Notes: generated by a model not told the origin, from the letters alone. Counted from the stretch's first letter, positions 1 to 8,531 are shown. The stretch is DNA of 64,000 nt from Treponema brennaborense DSM 12168 (GCF_000212415.1 NC_015500.1:2728001-2792000); one strand, 5' to 3'. Made by a program: numbers and translations.

Positions 1-634
1 GCGGAACGTACACACCCGACGCAAATACGGCGAACGAATCGATCGCCCAGGTACACGCGATCGCAATCATCCCGATCGCCAGCATATCCACAAAAAAACT
101 CATCACGTTGTACGCCACCGTCGACAGCGAATCGAACAGCGTTACCGCACTCTTGGAAGCCGCCGTATCCACGGCGCAGCCGGCTCCCGCCAGTCCCGCA
201 AACAAAAACAGCGGCAGCAGAAAAGCCCCGTCCAAAAACGCCTCGAATCCCGAATACGGAAACAGCCGCCGCACCAGTGCCTGCACGTCTATGGAAGCCA
301 CCTCGGCAACCTTTTCCGCCGTAATCGGAATACGCGGCAGACGCACGACCAAAACGGACAGCAGCCCGACCGCCGTCAGCATACACACCGAAACGGCCAG
401 CACGCTCACAATCAAAAACGCCGGCTTCAATATCCGCTTAGAAGCGCGCAGCTTGCACACCGCAACCGACACGCTGAAAAACAGCAGCGGCAGCACCGTA
501 TACCGCCCGAACCGCACCGACACGTCGGTCAAAAAAGAAAGCACCGCCGCAGCGTTCCGACTCTCAAACGGCACCACCAGCGCCGCCGTAATTCCCAACG
601 CAATTCCCAGAAGATATTTGATCCAGATTTTCAT
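1..634 (-). CDS. Dicarboxylate/sodium symporter-like permease (SDF/DAACS family), C-terminal part outside window
   Basis: The minus-strand frame is open from an ATG at 634 to the window edge, so only the N-terminal 211 residues are visible. It starts MKIWIKYLLGIALGI and has several hydrophobic segments, with LGIALGITAALVVPF first and TVLPLLFFSVSVAV next. This resembles the N-terminus of proton or sodium:dicarboxylate/amino-acid symporters of the inner membrane, which is a family-level resemblance; the substrate cannot be read. The diagnostic C-terminal hairpin and substrate motifs lie outside the window. No Shine-Dalgarno sequence precedes the ATG. Instead a TATGCT -10 box ends 6 nt upstream, so the mRNA is probably leaderless. 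Confidence 0.7.
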   Translation of the reverse strand, partial: MKIWIKYLLGIALGITAALVVPFESRNAAAVLSFLTDVSVRFGRYTVLPLLFFSVSVAVCKLRASKRILKPAFLIVSVLAVSVCMLTAVGLLSVLVVRLPRIPITAEKVAEVASIDVQALVRRLFPYSGFEAFLDGAFLLPLFLFAGLAGAGCAVDTAASKSAVTLFDSLSTVAYNVMSFFVDMLAIGMIAIACTWAIDSFAVFASGVYVP

Positions 635-640
635 GACACA

Positions 641-669
641 AGCATAGCGGAAGAACCGCCGTTAATCAA
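641..669 (-). promoter_or_regulatory. Promoter of SDF permease, leaderless type
   Basis: On the minus strand TTGATT (664-669), 17 nt, TATGCT (641-646), then 6 nt to the ATG at 634. The expected transcription start falls on or next to the start codon. Confidence 0.55.
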
Positions 670-771
670 GCCGTTTTTTTCCGGTGTTTTTCAGCATTTT
701 TCGGGAGCGCATCCGTACGCACACCGGCTCGCTTCGGGGTTCGGCGTCTTGCGCGCCTCCGTTTTTCAAAC

Positions 772-796
772 CGGAACGGACGTTCCGCCCGTTCCG
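772..796 (-). terminator. Weak hairpin after the AEC permease
   Basis: CGGAACGG (772-779) pairs with CCGTTCCG (789-796). On the minus strand it is followed only by a short, interrupted T stretch. It lies just downstream of the AEC gene and could be its terminator. The 190-bp gap 635-824 shows nothing else I can support. Confidence 0.3.
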
Positions 797-824
797 CCCT
801 GCGCATCCGGGCTGGCCGGTATTT

Positions 825-1817
825 TCAGAACAGTCCGGCGCTGCGGAAAACCGCCGTATACGCAAAGATTGCCGGCATCGAAAAAAGCGCCGTCCACACC
901 AGCACCTGTCCGGCAAGTTCGCTGTCGCCTCCCATCTGATCCGCCATGGAAACGCTCGCCACCGCCTGCGGCGCCGCGAACAGCGCGAACAGCGCCGCGT
1001 ACTCGGCGCCGGTGAACGGCCGCAGTCCCAGAGCGGACGGTACGAAAACGACGGCCGCCATCCCCAGCACCGGCGCCAGCACCAAGCGGGAGGCGACGCT
1101 CAGCGAAATCTGCGGCAGCAGACGGCGCACTGCGGAAAACTTAAACTGTCCGCCCAAAATGATCAGCGACAGCCACGGCGCTATGCCGCCGACGCTTGCC
1201 AGCGCTTTATACACGAACCTAAAACTTCCCGTACTCAGCCGCCGGCCGCCCAGGTGCGGACGCAGCAGCAAACACACGAAGCCGGCGGCAACGCCGATAA
1301 TCAGCGGATTCGTAACGATCTGCTTTACGATAAACCGCACCGGATGCACCATCCGCTGCCGCACGAACGCCGAAAGGGAAATCACTCCCAGCACGTTGTA
1401 CAGCGGAACGCTGAACGCCGACACCAAAGACGCAACGATCAGCCCCTCGCTTCCGCACAGATTGAACGCGAGCGGCAGCCCGATCGTCGCGTAATTCGAC
1501 CGGTAAAAAGCCTGATGCACCACGCCTTTCTGCCGGTCGTCGGGAACGGCGAACGGAACGACGGCGAACCCGATAACGAACAATACCAGAATCACCGCGA
1601 CGGCGAACGCAACCACCTGCCACCGGATATCCGCAAGCGAATCGATATCGTAAATGTTGACGAACATCATCGCCATAAATCCGTAGCGAAAGCAGAAGCG
1701 GTTTCCCTCTTTCAGAAACGTATCGGAAACCACGTTTTTCCGTCTGACGTAAAATCCGAGCGCGGAAACCAGCAGCAGCGGAAACACGGCGTTCAATGAA
1801 AATACAAGCGCGTCCAT
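825..1817 (-). CDS. AEC-family (auxin efflux carrier/malate permease-like) transporter
   Basis: A 330-residue, strongly hydrophobic protein beginning MDALVFSLNAVFPLLLVSALGFYV. It has about ten membrane segments arranged as two halves, the length and layout of bacterial AEC permeases, which export or exchange organic acids such as malate. N-terminal helix 1 with an L-G-Y/F-x-x-R-K boundary and a later SLIILGGQ-type helix fit the family. The substrate is not deducible. The neighbouring partial gene is also a likely carboxylate permease, but each has its own promoter. No other in-frame start lies upstream and no Shine-Dalgarno is present. TATACT sits 6 nt before the ATG. Confidence 0.8.
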   Translation of the reverse strand: MDALVFSLNAVFPLLLVSALGFYVRRKNVVSDTFLKEGNRFCFRYGFMAMMFVNIYDIDSLADIRWQVVAFAVAVILVLFVIGFAVVPFAVPDDRQKGVVHQAFYRSNYATIGLPLAFNLCGSEGLIVASLVSAFSVPLYNVLGVISLSAFVRQRMVHPVRFIVKQIVTNPLIIGVAAGFVCLLLRPHLGGRRLSTGSFRFVYKALASVGGIAPWLSLIILGGQFKFSAVRRLLPQISLSVASRLVLAPVLGMAAVVFVPSALGLRPFTGAEYAALFALFAAPQAVASVSMADQMGGDSELAGQVLVWTALFSMPAIFAYTAVFRSAGLF

Positions 1818-1823
1818 TTATTC

Positions 1824-1852
1824 AGTATACCGCATCGCACCGGCGTGCACAA
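1824..1852 (-). promoter_or_regulatory. Promoter of AEC permease, leaderless type
   Basis: Minus strand TTGTGC (1847-1852), 17 nt, TATACT (1824-1829), 6 nt, ATG. Confidence 0.6.
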
Positions 1853-1857
1853 TCGAA

Positions 1858-4641
1858 TTAAAACAGCTGCATATACTCCTGCGGATCCGTTATGGCGTCC
1901 TTATCGACGCGGAACGTGATTTTCAGATTTTTCAGCCGCAGTCCGTTCCGGCTGAAATACAGACGGATAATGACATATTTCATGTTGATGCAGATTTTCC
2001 GCGTTTGCGTCAGCCAGGCGCCGCCGGTGCCGTTCCAAGTGAACGTTCCCGCCGCGATTCCCTGAGAAAACACGGTAACCGGAATCTGGGACAATTCGCC
2101 CAAATCGGACGCGCCGGTCAATTCCATGTCGTAACCGCCCAGCCGCTCGGTGTTCAGCGCGATCACGAAATCGGCGTCTTTCGACGTATCGACGGCGCTG
2201 AGGTCGAGTTCAAGCGAATCGGAAAGCGTGTGATACACCACTTCATCCGGCAGAAAACTCCGGTCTTCGGCGGGGCGGTTTACGACGGTTACCGCGTCTT
2301 CCGTTCCCGAAAGCCGCCGGAACGCGCGCGTTTTCATCAGAAACCGGCAGATATTGGCGGCGCTGCGCTGCAATTCGCTTCGGGCAAGCGTCCCCGAAGC
2401 CAGCGCTTCAAGCGTGTTGTCGCCGGTACTGTTGACCGCCGCGTCAAGGCACACCATGTACAAATCGTTCTGCGCGCGCGCCATCGCCGCAAAGTTCGTC
2501 TTGGACGGGGAAGCGCCGTAATCGTTCATTACGGCCCACCAATCGGTCATGACCACGCCGTCGAATCCCCATTCGCCGCGGAGAATCGCCGTGTTCAAAT
2601 CAAAACGGCTTGCAGCCCACATGCCGTTCAGGCTGCCGTACATCGTCATGATCGCGTCGGCGCCGCCTTCTTTTACGGCGATTTCATATCCTTTCAGGTA
2701 TATTTCACGGAGCGCGCGCTCGGAAACCGCAACGTCGGCTTCGGCGCGCTTGAACTCCTGATTGTTGCAGCAAAAATGCTTGAGCGTTCCGGTGGAACCG
2801 GCCGAATGCAGACCGCGTATTTGGGCGGCGGCCATTTTTCCGGTTACGAGCGGATCTTCGGAAAAATATTCAAAATTCCTGCCGTTCAGCGGATGACGGT
2901 GCACGTTCATTCCCGGCCCGAGCAGCACGTCCACCCGGTTTTTCGCCATTTCGAGGCCGGTAAAGAAAAACAGACGCTCCACCAATTCCGTATTGAACGT
3001 ACAGGCGAGCAGCGTGCCGCACGGCAGACTGAACGCTTTGGCGCCGCTGTCCAAGCGCATACCGGAAGGCCCGTCCGCACAGCACGCGCACGGAACACCG
3101 AACTTTTTCAGGGCGGCAGACACGCCGCCGAACGCGCCGGCCGTACCGGGCGTTACCTTCGGACTGCCCATGCCCTCTCCGCGGATAACGCACGACAGGT
3201 CGTCGTCGGAAAACTGTGCGACGAACGCTTCCATCGACGAGCCGCCGCGGCGTACGTCGGCGAGCGTTATCCCCGCGTCGCCGGTATACGGAATCTCTGA
3301 GGGAATAGCCGCAGCGCGCCGCACCGGCTCGCTTTCGCGGGAAAGGGGAACGCCTTCCCAATCCATGCCGTTTTCATCGGCACGGGGTTTCATTCTGCGG
3401 AACGGACGCTCCGGCGCGAGCAGCTGTTTCAGCGTTTCCGTAACGCGCGTCTTTTCAACGGTAAACGAACCGGCTTCCCGCACGTCGCGGACGCTCGTAC
3501 CCGCGTACACGGTGTACGTTCCGCTTTCAAGCACGTAACACGACGGATAACCGGTAACGCCGCCGTCGTCATACGACGCGAACAGCGATTCGGCAAGCTC
3601 GAACGTCAGCGTCTGCGATTCGCCCGAACCCAATTCGCGCGTCTTGCCGAACGCGACCAGAACGCGCTTCGGTTTGCCCAATTTTCCCTGCGGACACTGC
3701 GCGTACAGCTGCACCGCTTCCTTTCCGCGGCGCCCGCCCGTATTCGTTACGGCGACGGCGGTGCGCACGGTACCGTTTTCGGCAGAAAAAGAACGTACGG
3801 CAACGTCGAACGTTGTGTACGACAGTCCGAATCCGAACGGATACAGCACCGCCTCGGGCGCGGCGGTTTCAAAATAACGGTAACCGACGTATATGTCTTC
3901 CGCGTAAAAGTTGCGCACCGCGTCGCCGAAATACGGTGATGACGGATAATCGGCTATCGTCTTCGCGATCGTGTCGGTCAGTTTTCCCGAAGGAGAAACG
4001 CGCCCGGTCAATACGTCGCACACGCCGCGGCCGCCGATCATGCCGCCCTGCCACACGTACGCGAGCGCGTCCGGCGCCAAATCGCACAATCCCTGCGTGT
4101 CCATAATGCCGCCGGTGTTCAAAAGGACGACCATCTTCGCGTGAGCGGCGCGCACCGTTTTCAGCATGTCTTTTTCCGTTGCGGAAAGCCGGTATGCGCC
4201 GGGAACGTCCTTATTGTCTTTATCTTCACCCGCGCTGCGCCCGATGATAACCAGCGCAACGTCGCTTTCCGCAGCGGCGGCCGCGGCGGCAGCGTAATCC
4301 AGCGGCATTTCTTCCTGAGACCACGGTTCGTTTCCCCAGCCGATACCTTCGTCGAACGGATGCGTTTCTTCCCATTCACGGTAGCGCGCAAGCAGTTCCC
4401 GATTAACGCTCACGTCCGGGCACGAAAGCAGCGCGTCCAAAATACCGATAACGCCCGAAACGTTTACTAAGCCGCCGGAGCCCGTGCCGCTTTTATAATA
4501 ATGCGTCTGAATGCGGCCGTACACCGCCACGCGGCAGCCCGCCGGCAGCGGAAGCACGTTCCGATCGTTTTTTAAAAGCACGATACCCTCGCCGGCTGCC
4601 TGAACGGCGGTTTCAATATATTCGTTCCAGTCTAACGTCAT
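1858..4641 (-). CDS. Glycoside hydrolase family 3 beta-glycosidase with inverted domain order
   Basis: A 927-residue enzyme. The alpha/beta sandwich domain normally found C-terminal comes first (about 10-290; GEGIVLLKND...LPL near the start). A fibronectin-III-like segment follows (about 290-400; NTGGRRGKEAVQLY). The TIM-barrel domain comes last (about 450-800; CADGPSG, GPGMNVHRHPLNGRNFEYFS, LKHFCCNNQE). The catalytic nucleophile is predicted to be Asp700 in VVMTDWW. This permuted order is known in GH3 enzymes of Ruminococcus and Butyrivibrio. There is no signal peptide, so the enzyme is probably cytoplasmic and acts on imported oligosaccharides. The sugar specificity (Glc, Xyl or GlcNAc) is not determined. 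AGGAG precedes the ATG. A palindrome overlaps its -35. Confidence 0.9.
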   Translation of the reverse strand: MTLDWNEYIETAVQAAGEGIVLLKNDRNVLPLPAGCRVAVYGRIQTHYYKSGTGSGGLVNVSGVIGILDALLSCPDVSVNRELLARYREWEETHPFDEGIGWGNEPWSQEEMPLDYAAAAAAAAESDVALVIIGRSAGEDKDNKDVPGAYRLSATEKDMLKTVRAAHAKMVVLLNTGGIMDTQGLCDLAPDALAYVWQGGMIGGRGVCDVLTGRVSPSGKLTDTIAKTIADYPSSPYFGDAVRNFYAEDIYVGYRYFETAAPEAVLYPFGFGLSYTTFDVAVRSFSAENGTVRTAVAVTNTGGRRGKEAVQLYAQCPQGKLGKPKRVLVAFGKTRELGSGESQTLTFELAESLFASYDDGGVTGYPSCYVLESGTYTVYAGTSVRDVREAGSFTVEKTRVTETLKQLLAPERPFRRMKPRADENGMDWEGVPLSRESEPVRRAAAIPSEIPYTGDAGITLADVRRGGSSMEAFVAQFSDDDLSCVIRGEGMGSPKVTPGTAGAFGGVSAALKKFGVPCACCADGPSGMRLDSGAKAFSLPCGTLLACTFNTELVERLFFFTGLEMAKNRVDVLLGPGMNVHRHPLNGRNFEYFSEDPLVTGKMAAAQIRGLHSAGSTGTLKHFCCNNQEFKRAEADVAVSERALREIYLKGYEIAVKEGGADAIMTMYGSLNGMWAASRFDLNTAILRGEWGFDGVVMTDWWAVMNDYGASPSKTNFAAMARAQNDLYMVCLDAAVNSTGDNTLEALASGTLARSELQRSAANICRFLMKTRAFRRLSGTEDAVTVVNRPAEDRSFLPDEVVYHTLSDSLELDLSAVDTSKDADFVIALNTERLGGYDMELTGASDLGELSQIPVTVFSQGIAAGTFTWNGTGGAWLTQTRKICINMKYVIIRLYFSRNGLRLKNLKITFRVDKDAITDPQEYMQLF

Positions 4642-4724
4642 AAAAAAAACTCCTTGCGTCGCGGCGGTAAAACGCCGGCGCCGAACGACCGCTTGAGGCG
4701 GCGCATTCGGCGGCGAATATTGAA

Positions 4725-4762
4725 ACTATACCGCAAGAGTGTCTTTTACGTCTAGCAGACGT
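4725..4762 (-). promoter_or_regulatory. GH3 promoter with overlapping palindromic operator
   Basis: The -10 on the minus strand is TATAGT (4725-4730). Upstream lies a perfect 15-bp palindrome, ACGTCT-AGC-AGACGT (4748-4762), which covers the -35 position (TAGACG at 18-nt spacing). A repressor bound there would block GH3 transcription. It also lies upstream of the plus-strand acyltransferase. The regulator is not in the window. Confidence 0.5.
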
Positions 4763-4785
4763 GCGTTTATATCGATGTAAGTCCG

Positions 4786-4956
4786 GTGGATGCGGTGTGC
4801 GCCGCTCTGCAGCCGGAGGATATCGGCCGGCAGTGTACCGAAGCGCCGCTTTCGAGTATAATCGACGCGTCGATGCTCAGCCATTATGCGGCTTTTGCCG
4901 CCGAAAAATCACGGCTCCGGGGAGGTTCGGTTGTCCATTGCGAAATCGGTGACTGA
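4786..4956 (+). CDS. Possible small ORF or gene remnant overlapping the acyltransferase start
   Basis: From a GTG at 4786 an open frame runs 56 codons to TGA at 4954-4956. The frame is open back to about 4757 without a better start. Its composition (VDAVCAALQPEDIG..., ASMLSHYAAFAAEK...) looks like genuine coding sequence. It overlaps the TTG start of the acyltransferase by 26 nt, as a translationally coupled gene would. No ribosome binding site or family is recognised. It may be the tail of a decayed gene. Confidence 0.25.
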   Translation: MDAVCAALQPEDIGRQCTEAPLSSIIDASMLSHYAAFAAEKSRLRGGSVVHCEIGD

Positions 4957-6073
4957 CGTTCATAAGCGGCTCGCTTTTCCCGAAGACTTTTTCTCCGTTT
5001 TGCAGCGGTGCGCTTCCGCCGTCGATAAAGACGAGGCGCGTTCCCGCCGTTTCAGAGACGGACTTCGGGCAATGAAAAGCGACCCGCCGGCAGACGGCTT
5101 TGAATTCGACCGATGCCGGGAAGTACTGCGCTCCGTGCGGAAAGAAATCGACGCGGGTTCACTTTCCGCCGCAGACGGCTCACTTTTAGTCGCAGCCGCA
5201 GCGGCCGAATGCATTCCCCGCTATGAACGGCTGCATATAAGCGCCGCCGTTTTTGCCGATACGTTCGGCGACATCACCGTCTGGGCGCGCGACTGCCTGG
5301 CAAAAACCGGCGCGTGGGGAATCACCGAACTGCCTTGGTTCTCCCACCATCTTTCGTTGCGGCTTTTTGCGCTCGGCCGGCTGCAATTTGAACTGACCGC
5401 GCTCGATCTGCCGTACTCGCGACTGGAACCGCGGCACAACCGGAATCAGGCGGAAAACCGCGGCGCCGTATACGCCGTAAAAGGAAATCTTTCGTGTACG
5501 GCCGACGGCTTTTTGCGGACGCCGGACGATCCGCCCGATATTGCGGCGGCGTTTACCACCCGTTACGAAACGCTCAGAACTTCCGGCGACACGCAGCTGC
5601 TCGTGGCAAATACGGTACGCGAGGGTGTCGTTTTGCCGCGGCAAACCGCCTTCGACCGCCGCGACTGGACGGAACAGTCGCTGTGCGGCGGAGAACGGAA
5701 CGTCCTCGACGTACACATTCCCGCCACCGGACCGCTGGACACAAACGACTGTCTCGCGTCTTTCGGGCAAGCCCGCCGTTTTCCCCTTTTTGCCCGGCAC
5801 GCACCCGTCGGTTTCAGCTGCCATTCGTGGCTGCTCGATCCGTATTTTATCCGCCGACTGCCGGAAACTTCCCGCATCAGACGGTTTTCATCGTTATTCG
5901 ACATCGTTCCTCCCGTTTCCGTCGATTACGGCGAAGGGCTGAGCCGAGTGTTTCCCGTCCGGCATGAAACCGGCAATCCGCCGCCGCTCACATCGCTGCA
6001 GAAAACGGTGCGCGACTGGCTCGCCGGAGGCGCCCTTTTCAGGCAGGGACAAGGACTCCGTTTTACGCCGTAA
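4931..6073 (+). CDS. GNAT-like acyltransferase-domain protein (NAT_N/GNAT_C type)
   Basis: A 380-residue protein when started at TTG 4931, which has GGGGAGG 5-8 nt upstream. An ATG at 4886 in the same frame has no ribosome binding site. The C-terminal half carries HIPATGPLD, a Phe-rich stretch and FSCHSWLLDP, resembling the GNAT-like C-terminal domain usually paired with a helical N-terminal acyltransferase domain. In that family the role is usually assigned as uncharacterised N-acyltransfer. The N-terminal half (about 1-150) is helical and ends with GAWGITELPWF. No signal peptide. No functional partner is evident nearby: GH3 is divergent and peroxiredoxin convergent. Confidence 0.65.
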   Translation: MSIAKSVTDVHKRLAFPEDFFSVLQRCASAVDKDEARSRRFRDGLRAMKSDPPADGFEFDRCREVLRSVRKEIDAGSLSAADGSLLVAAAAAECIPRYERLHISAAVFADTFGDITVWARDCLAKTGAWGITELPWFSHHLSLRLFALGRLQFELTALDLPYSRLEPRHNRNQAENRGAVYAVKGNLSCTADGFLRTPDDPPDIAAAFTTRYETLRTSGDTQLLVANTVREGVVLPRQTAFDRRDWTEQSLCGGERNVLDVHIPATGPLDTNDCLASFGQARRFPLFARHAPVGFSCHSWLLDPYFIRRLPETSRIRRFSSLFDIVPPVSVDYGEGLSRVFPVRHETGNPPPLTSLQKTVRDWLAGGALFRQGQGLRFTP

Positions 6074-6080
6074 TAAAAAA

Positions 6081-6112
6081 CGCCGGCCGAAAACTGAAGT
6101 ATTCGGTCGGCG
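6081..6112 (-). terminator. Rho-independent terminator of the peroxiredoxin gene
   Basis: An 11-bp stem, CGCCGGCCGAA (6081-6091) with TTCGGTCGGCG (6102-6112), one G-T wobble. On the minus strand it is followed by TTTTTTATT. It lies directly after the peroxiredoxin stop codon. Confidence 0.8.
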
Positions 6113-6141
6113 CTCACTGCACGGCAACGGACGTACCGTTT

Positions 6142-6783
6142 TCAAATTTTCTTATACGCAAACCACCAGTCGAACGAATCTTTCAAACTGCGCCGTTCTG
6201 CGGCCGTTTTTTCATCCGCTGCCGGCGGAATAATCACCTGGGAACCGATCAATTCGTTTTCCGGCCAGTTCGCGGGGCAGGCAACCTTGTGACTGTCGCT
6301 TGTCTGGAGCGCTTTAACGGCCCGCAGGATTTCATTCATATTGCGGCCGATTTCCTGCGGATAATATAAGAGCAGCCGCAGCGTTCCTTCGGGATCAATA
6401 ATGAAGACGGCGCGCACCGTGTTCGTTCCTTTGCCGGGATGCACCATACCGAGTTTTTCGGCAACTTTACCCATATCGTCGGCAATGATGGGGAATTCGA
6501 TTGCGGTATCGAGCTTTTCGGCCATAAATTCAGTCCATTTCAGATGGGACTGCACTTGATCGATGGACAATCCCAGCAATTCACAATTTACCGCCTTAAA
6601 CGCAGCGTAATGCTTTTGAAACGAAATGAATTCGGTCGTACAAACGGGAGTAAAATCGGCCGGATGCGAAAAAAGAACGAGCCATCGTCCTTTGTAATCT
6701 TCCGGAAGCTGTTTCATTCCGTGTGTCGTTTTTACGGTCATCGAAGGTATTTTGTCTCCAAGCAGCGGCATTCCGTTTTCCAT
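6142..6783 (-). CDS. Peroxiredoxin (Prx6-like, AhpC/TSA family)
   Basis: A 213-residue thioredoxin-fold peroxidase that reduces H2O2 and organic peroxides in the cytoplasm. The peroxidatic Cys is C48 in FTPVCTTE, preceded by the usual P-x-x-F-T. The long C-terminal extension (after ITxN-like [11 protein letters not shown], through [10 protein letters not shown] to [10 protein letters not shown]) is typical of the Prx6/archaeal-type subgroup. A second Cys in [10 protein letters not shown] could act in resolution. AGGAG lies 8 nt before the ATG. A PerR-like box and a strong promoter lie upstream, suggesting peroxide induction. A terminator follows, so the gene is monocistronic. Confidence 0.93.
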   Translation of the reverse strand: MENGMPLLGDKIPSMTVKTTHGMKQLPEDYKGRWLVLFSHPADFTPVCTTEFISFQKHYAAFKAVNCELLGLSIDQVQSHLKWTEFMAEKLDTAIEFPIIADDMGKVAEKLGMVHPGKGTNTVRAVFIIDPEGTLRLLLYYPQEIGRNMNEILRAVKALQTSDSHKVACPANWPENELIGSQVIIPPAADEKTAAERRSLKDSFDWWFAYKKI

Positions 6784-6806
6784 AACAATTCTCCTGTTAA
6801 TATAAA

Positions 6807-6821
6807 TTATAATAATTACAA
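6807..6821. promoter_or_regulatory. PerR-like box
   Basis: TTATAATAATTACAA matches the PerR consensus TTATAAT-N-ATTATAA at 13 of 14 informative positions. It lies between the -10 box and the start codon of the peroxiredoxin gene, where a bound repressor would block elongation or initiation. Confidence 0.6.
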
Positions 6822-6842
6822 ATATACAATTATTACATCGTT

Positions 6843-6871
6843 AACATATGCTAACTTGTATTTTTTGTCAA
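6843..6871 (-). promoter_or_regulatory. Promoter of peroxiredoxin gene
   Basis: Minus strand TTGACA (6866-6871), 17 nt, TATGTT (6843-6848). The -10 lies in an imperfect 16-bp palindrome at 6840-6855 (GTTAACATATGCTAAC), a possible second operator. Confidence 0.75.
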
Positions 6872-6936
6872 GCCCCGATATTTAATAAAGCAACCGTACC
6901 GCACACGTCAAACCGGCCGCGTACATCTGCTACCAA

Positions 6937-6972
6937 ATGCACGTACGCCGCCAGATGCACGTACGCCGCCGG
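6937..6972. repeat. 18-bp tandem repeat, two copies
   Basis: ATGCACGTACGCCGCC plus two bases is repeated head-to-tail at 6937-6954 and 6955-6972, differing only at the penultimate base. It is intergenic, just after the ogt stop codon. Confidence 0.9.
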
Positions 6973-6993
6973 CATACCCGCCGGCAGTCCGTT

Positions 6994-7491
6994 TTACCGC
7001 AGATCCAGCGCCTGAAATCCCGCTTCCAAATCGAGCAGCAGCCGCTTTACGTTCAGTCCGCCGGCGTATCCGGTCAGACTGCCGTCCGCACCGATAACGC
7101 GGTGACACGGCACGATAATCATCACGGGATTGCGGTGATTCGCCATACCGACGGCGCGGCACGCTTTGGCGTTCCCGACCCGGTACGCAAGCCGGCCGTA
7201 CGTCGTCGTTTTTCCGTACGGAATGCGCAGCAGTTCGTTCCACACGCGCAGCTGAAATTCGGTACCTTTTAAAGACAACGGCAGATCGAACGTCCGGCGC
7301 GTTCCGGCAAAATACTCGCCGAGCTGAACGAGCGCGCGGCGCAGCAGCGGCGTTTCTTTCCGCTCAAATTCTTCCGCACCGCACGACGGTTCTGCGGCGT
7401 CCGGCAGCACGTGCACTGCGCAGATACCGGCGCCGTCTTCCGTAACCGCAAGAGTCCCTATGGGAAAATCACCCGTCGTAACATACTTCAT
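6994..7491 (-). CDS. ogt: Methylated-DNA--[protein]-cysteine S-methyltransferase
   Basis: A 165-residue suicide repair protein that removes alkyl groups from O6-guanine (and O4-thymine). The acceptor Cys is C129 in VPCHRVIG. The helix-turn-helix region is IPYGKTTTYGRLA, and the C-terminus GYAGGLNVKRLLLDLE is standard. I place the start at 7491 (MKYVTTGDFPIG), since the family begins with this strand and upstream in-frame codons lack a ribosome site. TATTAT lies 6 nt before this ATG, suggesting a leaderless mRNA. It is not fused to an Ada regulatory domain. Confidence 0.9.
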   Translation of the reverse strand: MKYVTTGDFPIGTLAVTEDGAGICAVHVLPDAAEPSCGAEEFERKETPLLRRALVQLGEYFAGTRRTFDLPLSLKGTEFQLRVWNELLRIPYGKTTTYGRLAYRVGNAKACRAVGMANHRNPVMIIVPCHRVIGADGSLTGYAGGLNVKRLLLDLEAGFQALDLR

Positions 7492-7497
7492 ACCGAT

Positions 7498-7526
7498 ATA
7501 ATACACCGCCGTCTGAAAAAAAGAAA
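7498..7526 (-). promoter_or_regulatory. Possible promoter of ogt, leaderless type
   Basis: TATTAT (7498-7503, minus strand) 6 nt before ATG 7491. The -35 candidate TTTCTT (7521-7526) is weak. Confidence 0.4.
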
Positions 7527-7616
7527 CATCGCGCGGCAGCGCTTCCGGTAAATTTCCGCATGAATTCCGCATTGCCGAAAACGAAACGCACGCGGCTGAA
7601 GCCGCACCGCCGGCCG

Positions 7617-8531
7617 CTATTCAGAAATCCACGAAAGCACGTCCGCAAAAACGGTTTTCCGGTCTTTTTCGTTCAGAATTTCGTGCCGCATCCCGTCGTA
7701 CAGGATACCGCGCACGTTTCCGTATCCGACGCGACGCAGAAAATCTTGCGCGCGAAGCCAGGCGCGTTCACCCAAAATGACCGGATCGTTCCGACCTGCT
7801 ATAAACAGAATCGGCAGCGGCGCGTTGCGCAGTTCCCAGCCGCACGGACTGTATACGGTTTTCATCAGCAGAAACAGATTACGGAATCCGTTCAGCGTAA
7901 AGGTAAAACCGCACAGTTCGCTGGCGTTATAAGCGTCGACGACCGCCGGATCCGCACAGATCCAGGCGTTTTCGGGCCCTTTTTCACCGACTTTTCCGTT
8001 ATACGAGCCGAACGCCAGATTCTGGAGCAACGCGCTGCGGTGACGGCTGCCTTTCAGCGCCGTCAGCAAACCGGACAACGCCAGTGCGACGCCCGCGAAC
8101 GGATTTTTGCCCGGCGCGCCGCAGATTACCAATTTATCGATATCGGCATCGTATTTTTTCAGATAACTTCGGGCAACGAGCGAACCCATACTGTGCCCGA
8201 ACAGCACGAACGGTTTTTGCGGATAGCGGCGTTTCAGTTCAAGCGTAATTTGGTGCACGTCGTCCACAATAGCGGAGCCGGTCGTATCGTAAAAATACCC
8301 CAGATCGGCCTTATCCTTGACGCTTTCACCGTGTCCGCGGTGATCGTGTACGGCGGTTACGAAACCTGCTGCCGTCACATATTCCATGAACTCAAAATAC
8401 CGTTCCTTAAATTCCGCCATTCCGTGCGAAATCTGCACGACGCCGCGTATCTCCGAATCGGGAAGCATAACTGCAACGTGAAGCGGAAGTCCGTCGAATT
8501 CCGATTGTACCGAAAAGTCTTTTCTTTCCAT
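7617..8531 (-). CDS. Alpha/beta hydrolase, monoacylglycerol lipase/lysophospholipase-like
   Basis: A 304-residue serine hydrolase. Nucleophile elbow GHSMG with Ser114; an HGMAE oxyanion region near residue 36; HRGHGES near 64-70; acid Asp in AGRNDPV; catalytic His in MRHEILNE near the C-terminus. This set is typical of the Hydrolase_4/lysophospholipase group acting on monoglycerides or lysophospholipids. The true substrate is unknown. There is no signal peptide. A GAGG sequence lies about 9 nt before the ATG, and a TATACT promoter is 22 nt upstream, so this gene has a normal leader. It is divergent from nfnAB. Confidence 0.85.
   Translation of the reverse strand: MERKDFSVQSEFDGLPLHVAVMLPDSEIRGVVQISHGMAEFKERYFEFMEYVTAAGFVTAVHDHRGHGESVKDKADLGYFYDTTGSAIVDDVHQITLELKRRYPQKPFVLFGHSMGSLVARSYLKKYDADIDKLVICGAPGKNPFAGVALALSGLLTALKGSRHRSALLQNLAFGSYNGKVGEKGPENAWICADPAVVDAYNASELCGFTFTLNGFRNLFLLMKTVYSPCGWELRNAPLPILFIAGRNDPVILGERAWLRAQDFLRRVGYGNVRGILYDGMRHEILNEKDRKTVFADVLSWISE

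Noticed and set aside
4886-4930. ATG 4886 as the acyltransferase start
   Set aside because: It has no Shine-Dalgarno, and the first 15 codons would be encoded in the other frame's coding-like segment; TTG 4931 has GGGGAGG at good spacing.
6840-6855. GTTAACATATGCTAAC near the peroxiredoxin promoter as a member of the gal operator family
   Set aside because: It shares only the GTTAAC core with the galK motifs and better fits an independent palindrome over the -10.
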